A stretch of 42,837 bases of DNA from Candidatus Accumulibacter appositus (GTDB lineage Bacteria > Pseudomonadota > Gammaproteobacteria > Burkholderiales > Rhodocyclaceae): positions 41,115-83,951 of the forward strand of contig JEMX01000045.1 of NCBI GenBank assembly GCA_000585055.1. Reading direction: 5' to 3'. Positions 33,390 through 42,773 of the stretch are shown here, in pieces. Position 1 is the first letter of the stretch; each line of letters begins with the position of its first letter. Below the pieces are notes generated by a model. The model had not been told where the DNA came from, did not search any database, and was given only the letters and a program-made list of their open reading frames with translations. A program made the position numbers and the translations under genes.

Positions 33390-34718
33390 ATGATGACTTG
33401 GCAAGTGGCGATGGGTAAAGGTTGCCGCACGGTGGCGAAGCTGGCCTTGTGCGCCGGCGTAGTGGCTGGCGGGCCGGTGGCAGCGGGTGGACTGACGCTT
33501 TATGAGGTCGGCACTGCCGACGTCGGTCTGGCTTCGGCGGGCTACGGCGCGCGCGCGCAGGACGCGTCGACCGTACTCAGCAACCCGGCCGGGATGACGC
33601 GACTGGAGGGGACGCAATTCCTGGCGGCCGGGCAGGCGTTGTGGAGCAACACGCGTTTTTCGGCGGGCACCGGCACCTCACCGGGGCTGGGCGGCGACGA
33701 GGCCGGCTACTTGCTGGGATCGGACGGCTGGTTCGTCGGCGGTGGCGGCTTCCTGAGCTACAGCGTGTCGCCCGATCTCAAGCTCGGCTTCGCGCTGACC
33801 GGTAACTTCGGCATGCCCTTGAAATACGACAACGACTGGGTGGGACGTTATTACGTTCAGAACACCAGCCTGCTTGGCATCTCCTTCCTGCCGTCGATTG
33901 CCTACAAGGTGAATGACAAACTCTCGCTGGGGGCGAGCGTAAACGCCATGTACGGAATCTATACCAACCAGGTGGCGATCAACAATCCTGCCCCGGCCTT
34001 CGGCGACGGGCGGCTCAAGCTCGAGGACAATACCTGGGGCTGGGGCCTCAACCTCGGCATGCTCTACGAAATCGACCCGGGTACTCGCCTTGGGCTGACC
34101 TGGAATTCGCAGATCGATCTCGATTTCAAGGCCGCGGCGAAGTTCTCCAATCTCGCTCCCGGGCTGGCGACGGTTCTTGGTAATCGTGGCGCGCTGAATT
34201 CGGATATCAAGGTCGGTATCAAGGTGCCGCAGCAGGTCATGGGCAGTCTCTTTACGCAGGTGAACGACCGCTGGGCCGTGCTCGGTAGCGTCGGCTGGCA
34301 GCAGTGGTCCAAGTTCGGTCAGGTCCAGATCGGCGTCGATAACGCGTCGACGGATAGTAGCCTGACGACCGACCTCGAGTTCAAGGACACCTGGCACCTC
34401 GCCGCCGGCGCGCAGTATCGCATCAGCGAACCCTGGCTGCTCAATTTTGGCGTTGCCTACGACTCGAGCATGCAGTCGGGCGATGTCTCGCCGCTGCTGC
34501 CCGTGGGTTCGGCCTGGCGCTTCGGGGTGGGTGGCGAGCAGAAGTTGAGCAAGACGGCCTCCTGGGGCATTGCCGGCGAGTACCTCTACGGCGGAACGCT
34601 CGACACCGATTTGCGGAGTACCCTGCCGGTGGCGGTAGGCGGGCGCGGTGACCTCGTCGGCTCGTACAAGAACATCGGGACCATCTTTGTTGCGGCCTAC
34701 TACAACTGGAAGTTCTAG
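33390..34718 (+). CDS. FadL/OmpP1-type outer-membrane channel
   Basis: 442 residues from the ATG at 33390. A signal peptide ends near GPVAAGG, and the mature protein starts GLTLYEVGTADVGLASAGYG, with the NPAGM hatch motif (SNPAGMTRL) that marks the FadL/TodX family. A 14-strand barrel follows, with FLGASVNAMYG-like strands and the C-terminal aromatic end YYNWKF. Such proteins take up long-chain fatty acids or hydrophobic compounds. Its position after the DUF1254-propeller-DUF1579-SHOCT genes suggests that this neighbourhood handles a hydrophobic substrate. A 150-base leader holds a GGCGGCA-TGCCGCC hairpin near 33315-33334 without a T run. Confidence 0.92.
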   Translation: MMTWQVAMGKGCRTVAKLALCAGVVAGGPVAAGGLTLYEVGTADVGLASAGYGARAQDASTVLSNPAGMTRLEGTQFLAAGQALWSNTRFSAGTGTSPGLGGDEAGYLLGSDGWFVGGGGFLSYSVSPDLKLGFALTGNFGMPLKYDNDWVGRYYVQNTSLLGISFLPSIAYKVNDKLSLGASVNAMYGIYTNQVAINNPAPAFGDGRLKLEDNTWGWGLNLGMLYEIDPGTRLGLTWNSQIDLDFKAAAKFSNLAPGLATVLGNRGALNSDIKVGIKVPQQVMGSLFTQVNDRWAVLGSVGWQQWSKFGQVQIGVDNASTDSSLTTDLEFKDTWHLAAGAQYRISEPWLLNFGVAYDSSMQSGDVSPLLPVGSAWRFGVGGEQKLSKTASWGIAGEYLYGGTLDTDLRSTLPVAVGGRGDLVGSYKNIGTIFVAAYYNWKF

Positions 34719-34779
34719 GGTGAGGCGTGCCCGCGTTGCGCGCGATGCCGGATGAAGCTCATACCAGTGGGTGGGACCG

Positions 34780-35457
34780 ATGAGTGACGCGGCCAGGTCT
34801 TCGCAGCCGCTGATGGCGTGCCAGGAGTGCGATCTGCTGCAGCGCATTCCGGTACTTCCCGTTGGTGGCCGGGCGCGCTGCGCGCGTTGTGGCTTCGTAC
34901 TGGCGGCGAGGCCGCGTGATCCGCTCGAGCTGCCGCTGGTGCTCACGCTCACCGCGCTGATCGTCTTCGTCGTCGCCAACGCCATGCCGCTGATGGACCT
35001 CTCGGCGGTCGGGCGCTACGCGAGCACGACGATCCTCGGCGGTGCGCGCCAGATGTGGCTGGACGGTGAACGCATCACGGCCATGATCGTCGTTTTCTGT
35101 GCGGTGATTGCTCCCGCGCTTTACCTGCTGATGATGCTGGCCGTGCTGCTCGCAGCCAGGCGCCCCCCGCTGCCGCACTGGAGCGGCGAGTTGCTGCGCT
35201 GGGGGCTGCACATGCAGCCCTGGGCGATGTACGACGTGATGTTGCTGGGCATTCTCGTGGCGCTGATCAAGATCGCCCAACTGGCAACCGTAGATCCCGG
35301 CGTTGGCTTGTTTGCGATGGGCCTGCTGGCGCTTCTGTTGCCGGCGATCTCGGTCACTTTCGACGCCCGCGAAGTCTGGAAAAGGGTTGAATGGAAGCAT
35401 GGTGACGATCTCGCAGCAGCATTTGCCGACGGGAATTACGAGGAGCGCGGCCGATGA
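34780..35457 (+). CDS. pqiA: PqiA family membrane protein, first
   Basis: 225 residues. I chose the ATG at 34780 over the GTG at 34771. Two CxxC pairs at the N-terminus (CQECDLL and RCARCGF) form the zinc-ribbon-like head, followed by four membrane segments typical of PqiA/LetA. It corresponds to one half of E. coli PqiA, which has both halves in one chain. It overlaps the second pqiA by 4 bases. These proteins work with MCE protein PqiB in lipid transport between the membranes. Confidence 0.9.
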   Translation: MSDAARSSQPLMACQECDLLQRIPVLPVGGRARCARCGFVLAARPRDPLELPLVLTLTALIVFVVANAMPLMDLSAVGRYASTTILGGARQMWLDGERITAMIVVFCAVIAPALYLLMMLAVLLAARRPPLPHWSGELLRWGLHMQPWAMYDVMLLGILVALIKIAQLATVDPGVGLFAMGLLALLLPAISVTFDAREVWKRVEWKHGDDLAAAFADGNYEERGR

Positions 35458-36095
35458 GCGGTGCGGTCGTCACCGGGGCGCGTGCGGGGCTGGTCTCCTG
35501 CGAAACCTGCAAGTTGCTCACCCGGCCGGTTAACGCCGAGCATGCCGGCCACTGCCCGCGCTGCGGCGCGACGCTCGAGGTTCGCCGCGTGCAGTCCTTG
35601 CAGCGTACCTGGGCGCTGATCATCGCCGCGGCAATTTGCTACATCCCGGCCAACCTGCTGCCAGTGATGGTCAGCAACACCTTTGCTACCTCCGATGCCG
35701 AAACGATCATGGGCGGCGTGGTTTACCTGTATTCCTCAGGATCCTGGCCGCTGGCGCTGATCGTGCTCGTCGCCAGCGTCATGGTGCCGCTTGGCAAGTT
35801 GCTGGCGCTCGGTTACCTTCTGGTCAGCGTTCAGCGCGGCATGGCAGGGAGCCACCATGAGCGGGCGCGTCTGTTCAGGATCGTCGTCTTCATCGGCCGC
35901 TGGTCGATGCTCGACGTCTTCGTTGCCACCTTCACCGTCGCGCTGGTGCAATTGCAACCCTTGATGTCGGTGCTGCCGGGGGCCGGAGTGCTGTTCTTCG
36001 CGGCGGTGGTGGTGCTGACCATGCTGGCGGCGGAGACCTTCGATCCCCGCCTGCTCTGGGATTCGGCAACTGATATGGAGAAGCAGGATGGCTGA
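35454..36095 (+). CDS. pqiA: PqiA family membrane protein, second
   Basis: 213 residues, start overlapping the previous stop (ATGA). CETCKLL and CPRCGA form the CxxC pairs; four membrane segments follow, with ICYIPANLLPVMV, the usual start of the PqiA core, and WSMLDVFVATF. Paired with the preceding gene, it makes the two-subunit version of PqiA. It overlaps pqiB by 8 bases. Confidence 0.92.
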   Translation: MSGAVVTGARAGLVSCETCKLLTRPVNAEHAGHCPRCGATLEVRRVQSLQRTWALIIAAAICYIPANLLPVMVSNTFATSDAETIMGGVVYLYSSGSWPLALIVLVASVMVPLGKLLALGYLLVSVQRGMAGSHHERARLFRIVVFIGRWSMLDVFVATFTVALVQLQPLMSVLPGAGVLFFAAVVVLTMLAAETFDPRLLWDSATDMEKQDG

Positions 36096-37746
36096 CGGCA
36101 GCGAACGCGACGACCTTCCGCAAGCGACGGTCGTGCCGAAGAAGCGGACCCGGGTGTCCACGGTGTGGGTGATTCCGATCCTTGCCGCCGTGGTCGCCGT
36201 CGGCATAGCAGTGCAGCGGGTTCTCAGCGAAGGCCCGACGGTGACCATCGTCTTCAAGAATGCGCAAGGCATCGAGGCCGGCAAGACGGTCGTCAAATAC
36301 AAGGACGTGAGCATCGGTCAAGTGGCTGCGGTGCAGCTTTCGAACGATTACAGCAGCGTCAAGGTGACCGCCAAGATCGCCAAGAGCGCGGCCGGCCTGA
36401 TGGTCGAAGACGCGAAATTCTGGGTCGTTGAGCCGCGCATCACGCTGAGCGGTGTTTCCGGCCTGGGAACGCTTCTGTCGGGCAACTACATCGGCTTCGA
36501 GGCTGGCAAGTCGGCCAGCAGCGAGGACAGCTTCAGCGGGCTGGAAGTGCCGCCGATCATCACCGATCAGCCTGGGCGGCAGTTCGTGCTCAAGGCCGAC
36601 AACCTGGGCTCGCTGGGTATCGGATCACCGGTTTACTATCGACGCTTGCCGGCGGGGCAGGTGGTCGCCTACGCGTTGGCGAAAGACGGCCAAGCCGTCG
36701 AGATCAGGATTTTCGTGAACGCGCCGTACGACAGCTACGTCAATGCCGGAACGCGTTTCTGGAACGCCAGTGGTTTTGACCTCTCGGTCAGTGCTGACGG
36801 CCTGGACGTGCAAACGCAGTCGATGGTGGCGCTGATTGCCGGCGGCCTGGCGTTTGAGACACCTCCGTTTTCGCCGGCAGCGGAACCGGCTGCCGCCGAC
36901 GCCGAGTTCATTCTGCATGGCGATCAGGTGACGGCGATGAAGCAGCCCGAGCCGATGGCCAGGCGCTACGTTCTTAATTTCGATGAGTCGTTGCGCGGGC
37001 TCTCTGTCGGCGCGCCGGTCACCCTGCTTGGTCTGCCAGGCGGAGAGGTGACCAGTGTCGGGCTTGATGTCGACCCGAAGACGCAGCGTCTCCGCGGCCG
37101 CGTCGAGTTCGTCGTCTATCCCGAGCGCCTGGTTGCGCAAATGCACGATCCGGAGCAAGTTCGCGGCGAAATGCTCGCGCGCGTCAGTGCCAGGCGCGAG
37201 GCGTTCTTCGAGCGCATGGTCGAGGATTTCGGACTGCGTGCGCAGATTCAGAGTGGCAACCTGCTTACCGGCCAGCGCTATGTATCTTTTGATTTTCACC
37301 CGGACGCGCCGAAAGCAAAGGTCGACTGGAGCAAGGACAAGGCGGTGGTGCCGGCGATCCCGAGTACCCTTCCGAACTTCGAGGCGAAGATCGGCAGTAT
37401 TCTGGAGAAGCTCGACAAGTTGCCGTACGAGGCGCTCGGTGCCGACACCAGGAAAGTACTGGCAACGCTCAACCAGACGCTGAAGGATGCCGGCCAGGCC
37501 GTCAAGCGCTTCGATTCGGACGTCACCCCGGACCTCAAGAAAGCGCTTGAGGAGATCAGCCGTGCAACAGCATCCGCAGACCGCTTGATCAAGAATACCG
37601 ACAAGGGGCTCCTGGCGCCGGATTCGCCGGGCCAGCAGGATTTGCGCGAAGCGATGCGCGAGGTGGCACGCGCTGCGCGCTCACTGCGCGTGCTGACCGA
37701 CTACCTCGAACGACATCCCGAAGCACTACTTCGCGGCAAGAACTGA
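36088..37746 (+). CDS. pqiB: MCE protein PqiB
   Basis: 552 residues. One N-terminal membrane helix (about 25-45, VWVIPILAAVVAVGIAV), then three MCE domains in tandem (about 48-135, 160-225 and 290-380), with VTIVFKNAQGIEAGKT and YKDVSIGQV in the first. The C-terminal helical part (SILEKLDKLPYEALGADTRK onward) forms the long needle coil in PqiB structures. In E. coli, PqiB hexamers bridge inner and outer membranes and carry phospholipids. The start overlaps pqiA by 8 bases and pqiC follows after 12 bases. Confidence 0.94.
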   Translation: MADGSERDDLPQATVVPKKRTRVSTVWVIPILAAVVAVGIAVQRVLSEGPTVTIVFKNAQGIEAGKTVVKYKDVSIGQVAAVQLSNDYSSVKVTAKIAKSAAGLMVEDAKFWVVEPRITLSGVSGLGTLLSGNYIGFEAGKSASSEDSFSGLEVPPIITDQPGRQFVLKADNLGSLGIGSPVYYRRLPAGQVVAYALAKDGQAVEIRIFVNAPYDSYVNAGTRFWNASGFDLSVSADGLDVQTQSMVALIAGGLAFETPPFSPAAEPAAADAEFILHGDQVTAMKQPEPMARRYVLNFDESLRGLSVGAPVTLLGLPGGEVTSVGLDVDPKTQRLRGRVEFVVYPERLVAQMHDPEQVRGEMLARVSARREAFFERMVEDFGLRAQIQSGNLLTGQRYVSFDFHPDAPKAKVDWSKDKAVVPAIPSTLPNFEAKIGSILEKLDKLPYEALGADTRKVLATLNQTLKDAGQAVKRFDSDVTPDLKKALEEISRATASADRLIKNTDKGLLAPDSPGQQDLREAMREVARAARSLRVLTDYLERHPEALLRGKN

Positions 37747-37758
37747 GGAGAGAATCTG

Positions 37759-38328
37759 ATGCGTCATCTGACCGCCATCGCCCCTGTGTTGCTGGTCGCA
37801 ATCGTCACCGCCTGCACTTCGCCGCCAGCGCGCTTTTACGCCTTGAGCAGCCCAACGCCTTCGGCCGGGAGCGCATCGGGCCCGTCGGTCGCGGTCGGTC
37901 CGGTGGTGCTGCCCACGGTCGTCGATCGTCCGCAGATCGTCGTGCATACGGGGGCAAACGAGGTGCGCCTGGACGAATTCAACCGCTGGGCATCGCCGCT
38001 TCCCGAAGATATCACGCGGGTGATGGCCGCCAATCTGGGGCAGGAACTGGCTACGGAGCGCGTCTGGCCATATTCGCAGAGCAGCCAAGTCACGGCCGAC
38101 TACCAGGTGCGCATCGATATCCAGAGATTCGAGTCGACACTTGGCGATGCGGTGCTGATCGAGGCCTTGTGGACCGTTCGTCGCGTCGCTGCGGACAGCT
38201 CGAAAAGCGGGCGATCGCTGATCCGCGAGCCGACCGCTGGCGGTAGTTTCGAGGCGCTGGTTGCTGCGCATAGCCGTGCTCTGGCGCGCATTAGCAGTGA
38301 TATTGCGGTAGCGATCAGCGCACCGTGA
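37759..38328 (+). CDS. pqiC: PqiC outer-membrane lipoprotein
   Basis: 189 residues. Lipobox IVTAC with the lipid-modified cysteine at residue 20. The ABC-type transport auxiliary (DUF330) domain follows: PARFYALSS at the N-terminus, VDRPQIVVHTGANEVRLDEFNRWASPL and YQVRIDIQRFES. PqiC caps the PqiB tunnel at the outer membrane. Its stop overlaps the GTG of the channel gene by 4 bases. Confidence 0.92.
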   Translation: MRHLTAIAPVLLVAIVTACTSPPARFYALSSPTPSAGSASGPSVAVGPVVLPTVVDRPQIVVHTGANEVRLDEFNRWASPLPEDITRVMAANLGQELATERVWPYSQSSQVTADYQVRIDIQRFESTLGDAVLIEALWTVRRVAADSSKSGRSLIREPTAGGSFEALVAAHSRALARISSDIAVAISAP

Positions 38329-41087
38329 CCCAGAGGCTGGTGGTGCTGGGTAGCTGCGCCGGGTGCTGCGGCAGGGCGAGGATCAGCCGCCGGGTCGTTG
38401 CAGCGCTTGTCGGGGTTTTCGTGGCACTGCTGCTGGTCCTGCCGGCGCACGCCGAGCTCGGCCCACAGGCCGACGTGGTCAGGAGTATCCGTACGGAGAA
38501 CGCCCGCCTGGCCGCTCAGATCGCTGACACAACGACGGCGCTCGATTCGGCGCGCAGCGATCTCGTGCGGCTGCGCAACAGTAGCAAGGAACTCGATCAA
38601 CGCTTGCAGCGAATCGAGCGGCACGCGCAGATGCCCGCCTTGGGCCAGGTGTTTGCGCAGACGGTCATTGAGCAGTTGAGCGGACTGCCTGGCGCCGAGG
38701 GTTTCGAAGCCGGGCGCGACCAGCGTGAAGACCAGCTGGAGGCGGCGAGTGATGCCAACCTGCGCACCGAACACGCGCTCGAGGCACTGGGGGACATCGA
38801 AACGGCGGTGGTGTTGCGCTTCGGGACGGCAGAGCCGCCGCTGGCGGACGACTTGTGGCCCCGGTTCGAGGCGGCGGCGAGACCGCTACTCGCCGAGCAG
38901 CAAGTCTTGCTGACCAGTCTTGACGAGCTGCAGGGCCAGTTGCTGAAAGCGCTGCAGGCGAGTGATGCCGCCGCTCTCGAACTGGCGCGACGAACGCAGG
39001 CGGCGCGCGCGGAATTGACCCGGCTGTCCTTTTGGGTGCCCGCGCGCCCAAGCATGCAGACCATCGGCGAACTTGCCACCTCCTGGGTGTGGATGACTTC
39101 GGCCACCAACTGGCGTGCCGCCGCTGGTGCCGTTGCTGAGGAGCTGGCGTGGCGGCCGTTCTGGCCGGCGCTGGCCATGTTGCTGGCGGGGGCGCTGTTT
39201 CTCGCCCGCAAGCGCCTGCAAGCGCAACTGGTCGTACTCGCTCCGGGGGCGACCAATTTCGGGCGCTACTGGATCGGCTACACGCTTACCGCGCTGGTGA
39301 TCACCATCGCGCTGGCGCTGCCCGGACCGCTGCTGCTGGCGACGGCAGCGAAGCTGCTGGCGGCGGCTCCGGACGCGCAGCCCTTCGCGCTGGCGCTGGC
39401 CGCTGCCCTGGCGGTGACCGCCAAGCTACTGCTGGCGCTGTCGGCCTTTGCCTGGCTGCTCGACCGGCGCGGTGTCGCCGGCGGCCATTTCGGCTGGGAC
39501 GAGTCGCTCCTTGGTTTCACCGGACATGCGTTGCAGCGGTTCTCCATGGTCTTCGTGCCGTTGATGCTGGTCGTCGCGCTGAACGGACTGGACCACGCGC
39601 CCTACGCCAACCGCGAAAGTCTTGGGCGAACGAGTTTTACCGTGGCGATGATCGTTTTCGCCGTTTTCCTGTACCGCATGCTACGGCGGCAGAGTCCCCT
39701 GATTCAGCGCTTGTACGCGCGCGCGCCGCGCAGTTGGGCGGTTCGCCTCTACGCTCTGTGGTGCAGTGCCGCAGTGGCTCTGCCGCTGGCGATCGCAGCG
39801 CTCAGCGCCGCCGGCTACTTCGTCGCTGCCGGCTACTTTTTTGCTCACACCTTGATGTCCCTGTTCCTGGTCCTTGGCGCCGTGGCACTCTATGGCGTGA
39901 TTGCGCTGTGGGTGCAGGTCGAGCGCCAACGCTTGCGCCGTCACCAGGCGCTGGAGGCCATGCGTCTGGCGCGGGAGGAGGCGGCGGAGGCCGGCGAGGC
40001 AGCGAGCGAGGTCGCCGAACCGCCGCCAACCCGGCTGGATATCGCGGCGATCAGCGAGCAGACGCGATCGCTGCTCAACCTGTTCATCACGCTGTTGCTG
40101 CTTGGCGGCATCTGGTGGGTGTGGAAGGGCGGTCTGCCGGCGCTTTCGGTGATCTTCGACTATACGCTGTGGACCTACCATGCCACGGTCGATGGGCAGA
40201 GCACGACCTTGCCGTTGACCGTCGGCAATCTGTTCCTGGCCGTCGTCGTCGGCGTGGTCACCGCGGTTGCAGTGCGCAATGTCGGCGCCTTGCTCGACAT
40301 CGTGCTGCTGCAGCGTTTCGACATCCAGGCCGACGCGACCTACGCGATCAAGGTCATCACCCGCTATGTGCTGGCCGCCGTCGGTATCATCAGCGCCTGC
40401 AGCATCCTCGGCATCGCCTGGGGCGACGTGCACTGGCTGATCGCCGCCATGGGCGTTGGTCTCGGCTTTGGCCTGCAGGAGATTGTCGCCAATTTTGTGT
40501 CGGGACTGATCGTGCTCGCCGAGCGTCCAATACGTATCGGCGATATCGTGACGGTTGGCGATGTGACCGGCACCGTCGCGCGCATTCGCGCACGCGCCAC
40601 CGCGGTACTCGATTTTGACGGCAAGGAAATCATCATCCCGAACAAGGCGTTCATCACCGGCAGCGTCGTGAACTGGACGCTCTCGAACCAGACCACGCGC
40701 CTGCTGCTCAAGGTTGGCGTCGCCTACGGAAGCGATATCGCGCTCGTCCAGCGGGTGCTGCTGGAGGCGGTGCAGGGCAACACCGACGTGCTGCAGGATC
40801 CGTCGCCGTCGGTGTATTTCATGGGCTTCGGCGACAGCTCGCTCGACTTCGAGCTGCGGGCATTCGTCGGCTCCTTCGATAAGCGCCTGCGCGTCACCCA
40901 CGAAATTAACTTCGCCATTGACGCCGTGCTCAGCGAGCATGGCATCGAGATTCCCTTTCCGCAGCGCGACCTGCATGTGCGTTCGGCGCCGGCACTGATG
41001 GCCATGCAGGACCGCGTCCAGCGTCAAGGCGATGCTTCCTGGCCTGCCGGTTTGGCACCAGTTCCGCCGTCGGCCCCTTTGCCTTGA
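38325..41087 (+). CDS. Large mechanosensitive channel, DUF3772-MscS
   Basis: 920 residues from a GTG that overlaps pqiC. A signal peptide ends at LPAHAEL; a periplasmic coiled region of DUF3772 type (about 45-265) is followed by about eleven membrane segments and the C-terminal MscS core: GLGFGLQEIVANFVSGLIVLAE as the pore helix region, IRIGDIVTVGDVTGTVARI and IIIPNKAFITGSVVNWTLS. It opens under membrane tension to release solutes. Its coupling to the pqi genes, which serve envelope lipid balance, points to a shared membrane-stress response. Confidence 0.92.
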   Translation: MTQRLVVLGSCAGCCGRARISRRVVAALVGVFVALLLVLPAHAELGPQADVVRSIRTENARLAAQIADTTTALDSARSDLVRLRNSSKELDQRLQRIERHAQMPALGQVFAQTVIEQLSGLPGAEGFEAGRDQREDQLEAASDANLRTEHALEALGDIETAVVLRFGTAEPPLADDLWPRFEAAARPLLAEQQVLLTSLDELQGQLLKALQASDAAALELARRTQAARAELTRLSFWVPARPSMQTIGELATSWVWMTSATNWRAAAGAVAEELAWRPFWPALAMLLAGALFLARKRLQAQLVVLAPGATNFGRYWIGYTLTALVITIALALPGPLLLATAAKLLAAAPDAQPFALALAAALAVTAKLLLALSAFAWLLDRRGVAGGHFGWDESLLGFTGHALQRFSMVFVPLMLVVALNGLDHAPYANRESLGRTSFTVAMIVFAVFLYRMLRRQSPLIQRLYARAPRSWAVRLYALWCSAAVALPLAIAALSAAGYFVAAGYFFAHTLMSLFLVLGAVALYGVIALWVQVERQRLRRHQALEAMRLAREEAAEAGEAASEVAEPPPTRLDIAAISEQTRSLLNLFITLLLLGGIWWVWKGGLPALSVIFDYTLWTYHATVDGQSTTLPLTVGNLFLAVVVGVVTAVAVRNVGALLDIVLLQRFDIQADATYAIKVITRYVLAAVGIISACSILGIAWGDVHWLIAAMGVGLGFGLQEIVANFVSGLIVLAERPIRIGDIVTVGDVTGTVARIRARATAVLDFDGKEIIIPNKAFITGSVVNWTLSNQTTRLLLKVGVAYGSDIALVQRVLLEAVQGNTDVLQDPSPSVYFMGFGDSSLDFELRAFVGSFDKRLRVTHEINFAIDAVLSEHGIEIPFPQRDLHVRSAPALMAMQDRVQRQGDASWPAGLAPVPPSAPLP

Positions 41088-41171
41088 CGCTGGCGGTCCC
41101 GACGTCGTTTGTCTCTTATGTGCGTAGTTCGATGCTTGCCAAGGTCGGCCAAAAAAGCGAAATCGTGAGCC

Positions 41172-42595
41172 ATGCGTTCTGATTGTGTTCTCGCTTTCCT
41201 TCTCGCCGCAGCGCTGCTCGCGGGCTGTGCCAGTCGGCCGATCAACGAGGCGATCTCACCCAGGTCGATCCGCAGACCGGTTATCGCCCCCAGTTGCTGA
41301 TACCGAAGCGTCAAAACAAGCAGTTATCGACGCTGTTCGTGCTGTCTTTCTCCGGTGGCGGGACGCGTGCGGCGGCGTTCTCCTAGGGTGTGCTCGAGGA
41401 ACTGCGCCGTACCGAGATCGTCGTCGACGGGCAGCGCCGTCGGCTGATCGACGAAGTCGAAGTCATCACTGGGGTTTCGGGTGGTAGTTTCACGGCGCTC
41501 TCGTACGCCCTCTATGGCGACCGGCTATTCGCCGAGTACGAAGAACGCTTCCTCAAGCGCGACGTGCAAGGCGCGCTGATCGCCCGCGGCTTCAACCCTT
41601 TCAAATGGTGGAAATTCGTCGGCGGCAGCGCCGGGCGCTCGGAGTTGGCGGCCGAGTACTACGACGAAATTCTCTTCGAGGGCGCGACTTTCAGCGATCT
41701 GTGGGAGAAACCTGGGCCGGTGGCGCTGGCCACCGGGACGGACCTCTCCAGTGGCGCGCGTTCGGCTTTCTTTCAGAATGATTTCGATCTCTTGTGCTCG
41801 GATCTGAGCAAGGTGCGCTTGTCGCACGCGGCAGCCACCTCGTCGGCAGTTCCGGTGGTGCTCTCGCCGGTGACCTTGAACAACTACGGCGGCAGCTGTG
41901 CTTACCAGTATCCGGCGTGGGCGGACGATGTTGCCAATCCGGACAGCCGGGCTCGCCCTTCGGCGCGCGCGGTACAGCGCTATCGCGAAATGGAGAGTCT
42001 TCAGAACAGCAAGGATCGCCCCTTCATCCATCTCGTCGATGGTGGCGTTTCCGACAACATCGGCGTGCGCGGCGTGCTCGAATTCCTCGAGGAACAGGCT
42101 GCCAGTGCGGCCTTTCGCGGTGAGTTGGGATTCGGCCGCATTCGGCGGATCATTCTGTTGGTGGTCAACTCGCTATCCTCGCCGAGCAGCGACTGGGATC
42201 GCAGCGAGGAGCCACCGGGCATCGTCGCTCAACTGCTGCAGTCCACCAGCGTACCCATCGATCACTATTCCTTCGAAACGATTGAAACGATGAAGGATCG
42301 TGCCGCCATCATGGGCTGGCAGCGTGAGCTGCACGTCGCGCGAGCGCGCCTCGCGGGAGCAACTTTTGCCGAGGCCGAAGGGGGCATGCCGAAGCTGAGC
42401 TTGGAAGTGATCGATGGCAGCTTCAGCGCCATCCGCGGCCCCGAGGAGAAACGCTACTTCATGAACTTGCCGACCAGCTTCGTACTGCCTCCGGACGATA
42501 TCGACCGCCTGCGCGACGTCGCTGCCCGGCTGATGCGTCAGTCTTCCGAGTACGAGTCGGCAGTGCGCGATGTGGGTGGCACGCCGAGGAAGTAA
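41172..42595 (+). pseudogene. Patatin-like phospholipase, frameshift plus amber stop
   Basis: Begins as a lipoprotein, MRSDCVLAFLLAAALLAGC with a lipobox LLAGC, at 41172. Near 41250 one base is missing (frame moves from GAG GC to GAT CTC), after which DLTQVDPQTGYRPQLLIPKR and the oxyanion loop SFSGGGTRAAAFS follow. TAG at 41387-41389 interrupts this loop where tyrosine is common. Then GVLEELRRTEI, the nucleophile elbow GVSGGSF and the catalytic DGG in HLVDGGVSDNIG are intact, and 401 codons stay open to 42595. Read as a recently inactivated lipase; restart at GTG 41390 would lack the oxyanion loop. Possible readthrough or sequence error is discussed in the findings. Confidence 0.8.
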
Positions 42596-42773
42596 GCTTG
42601 CGTGCAGCCACGGCGGGCTTCTGCGGGGGGCTTTAGCGATCCTCTGAAGCAGCCTGAAGGCGACAAGTCGATAGCGGTCATTTATCATGCCGTGTTTCCA
42701 AGAAAAAAATCTGGGCTCACGGTGCTTCAGGCGGCCTCACCAGCTCGCCGACACAGGCCACGAAACCCCTGCC

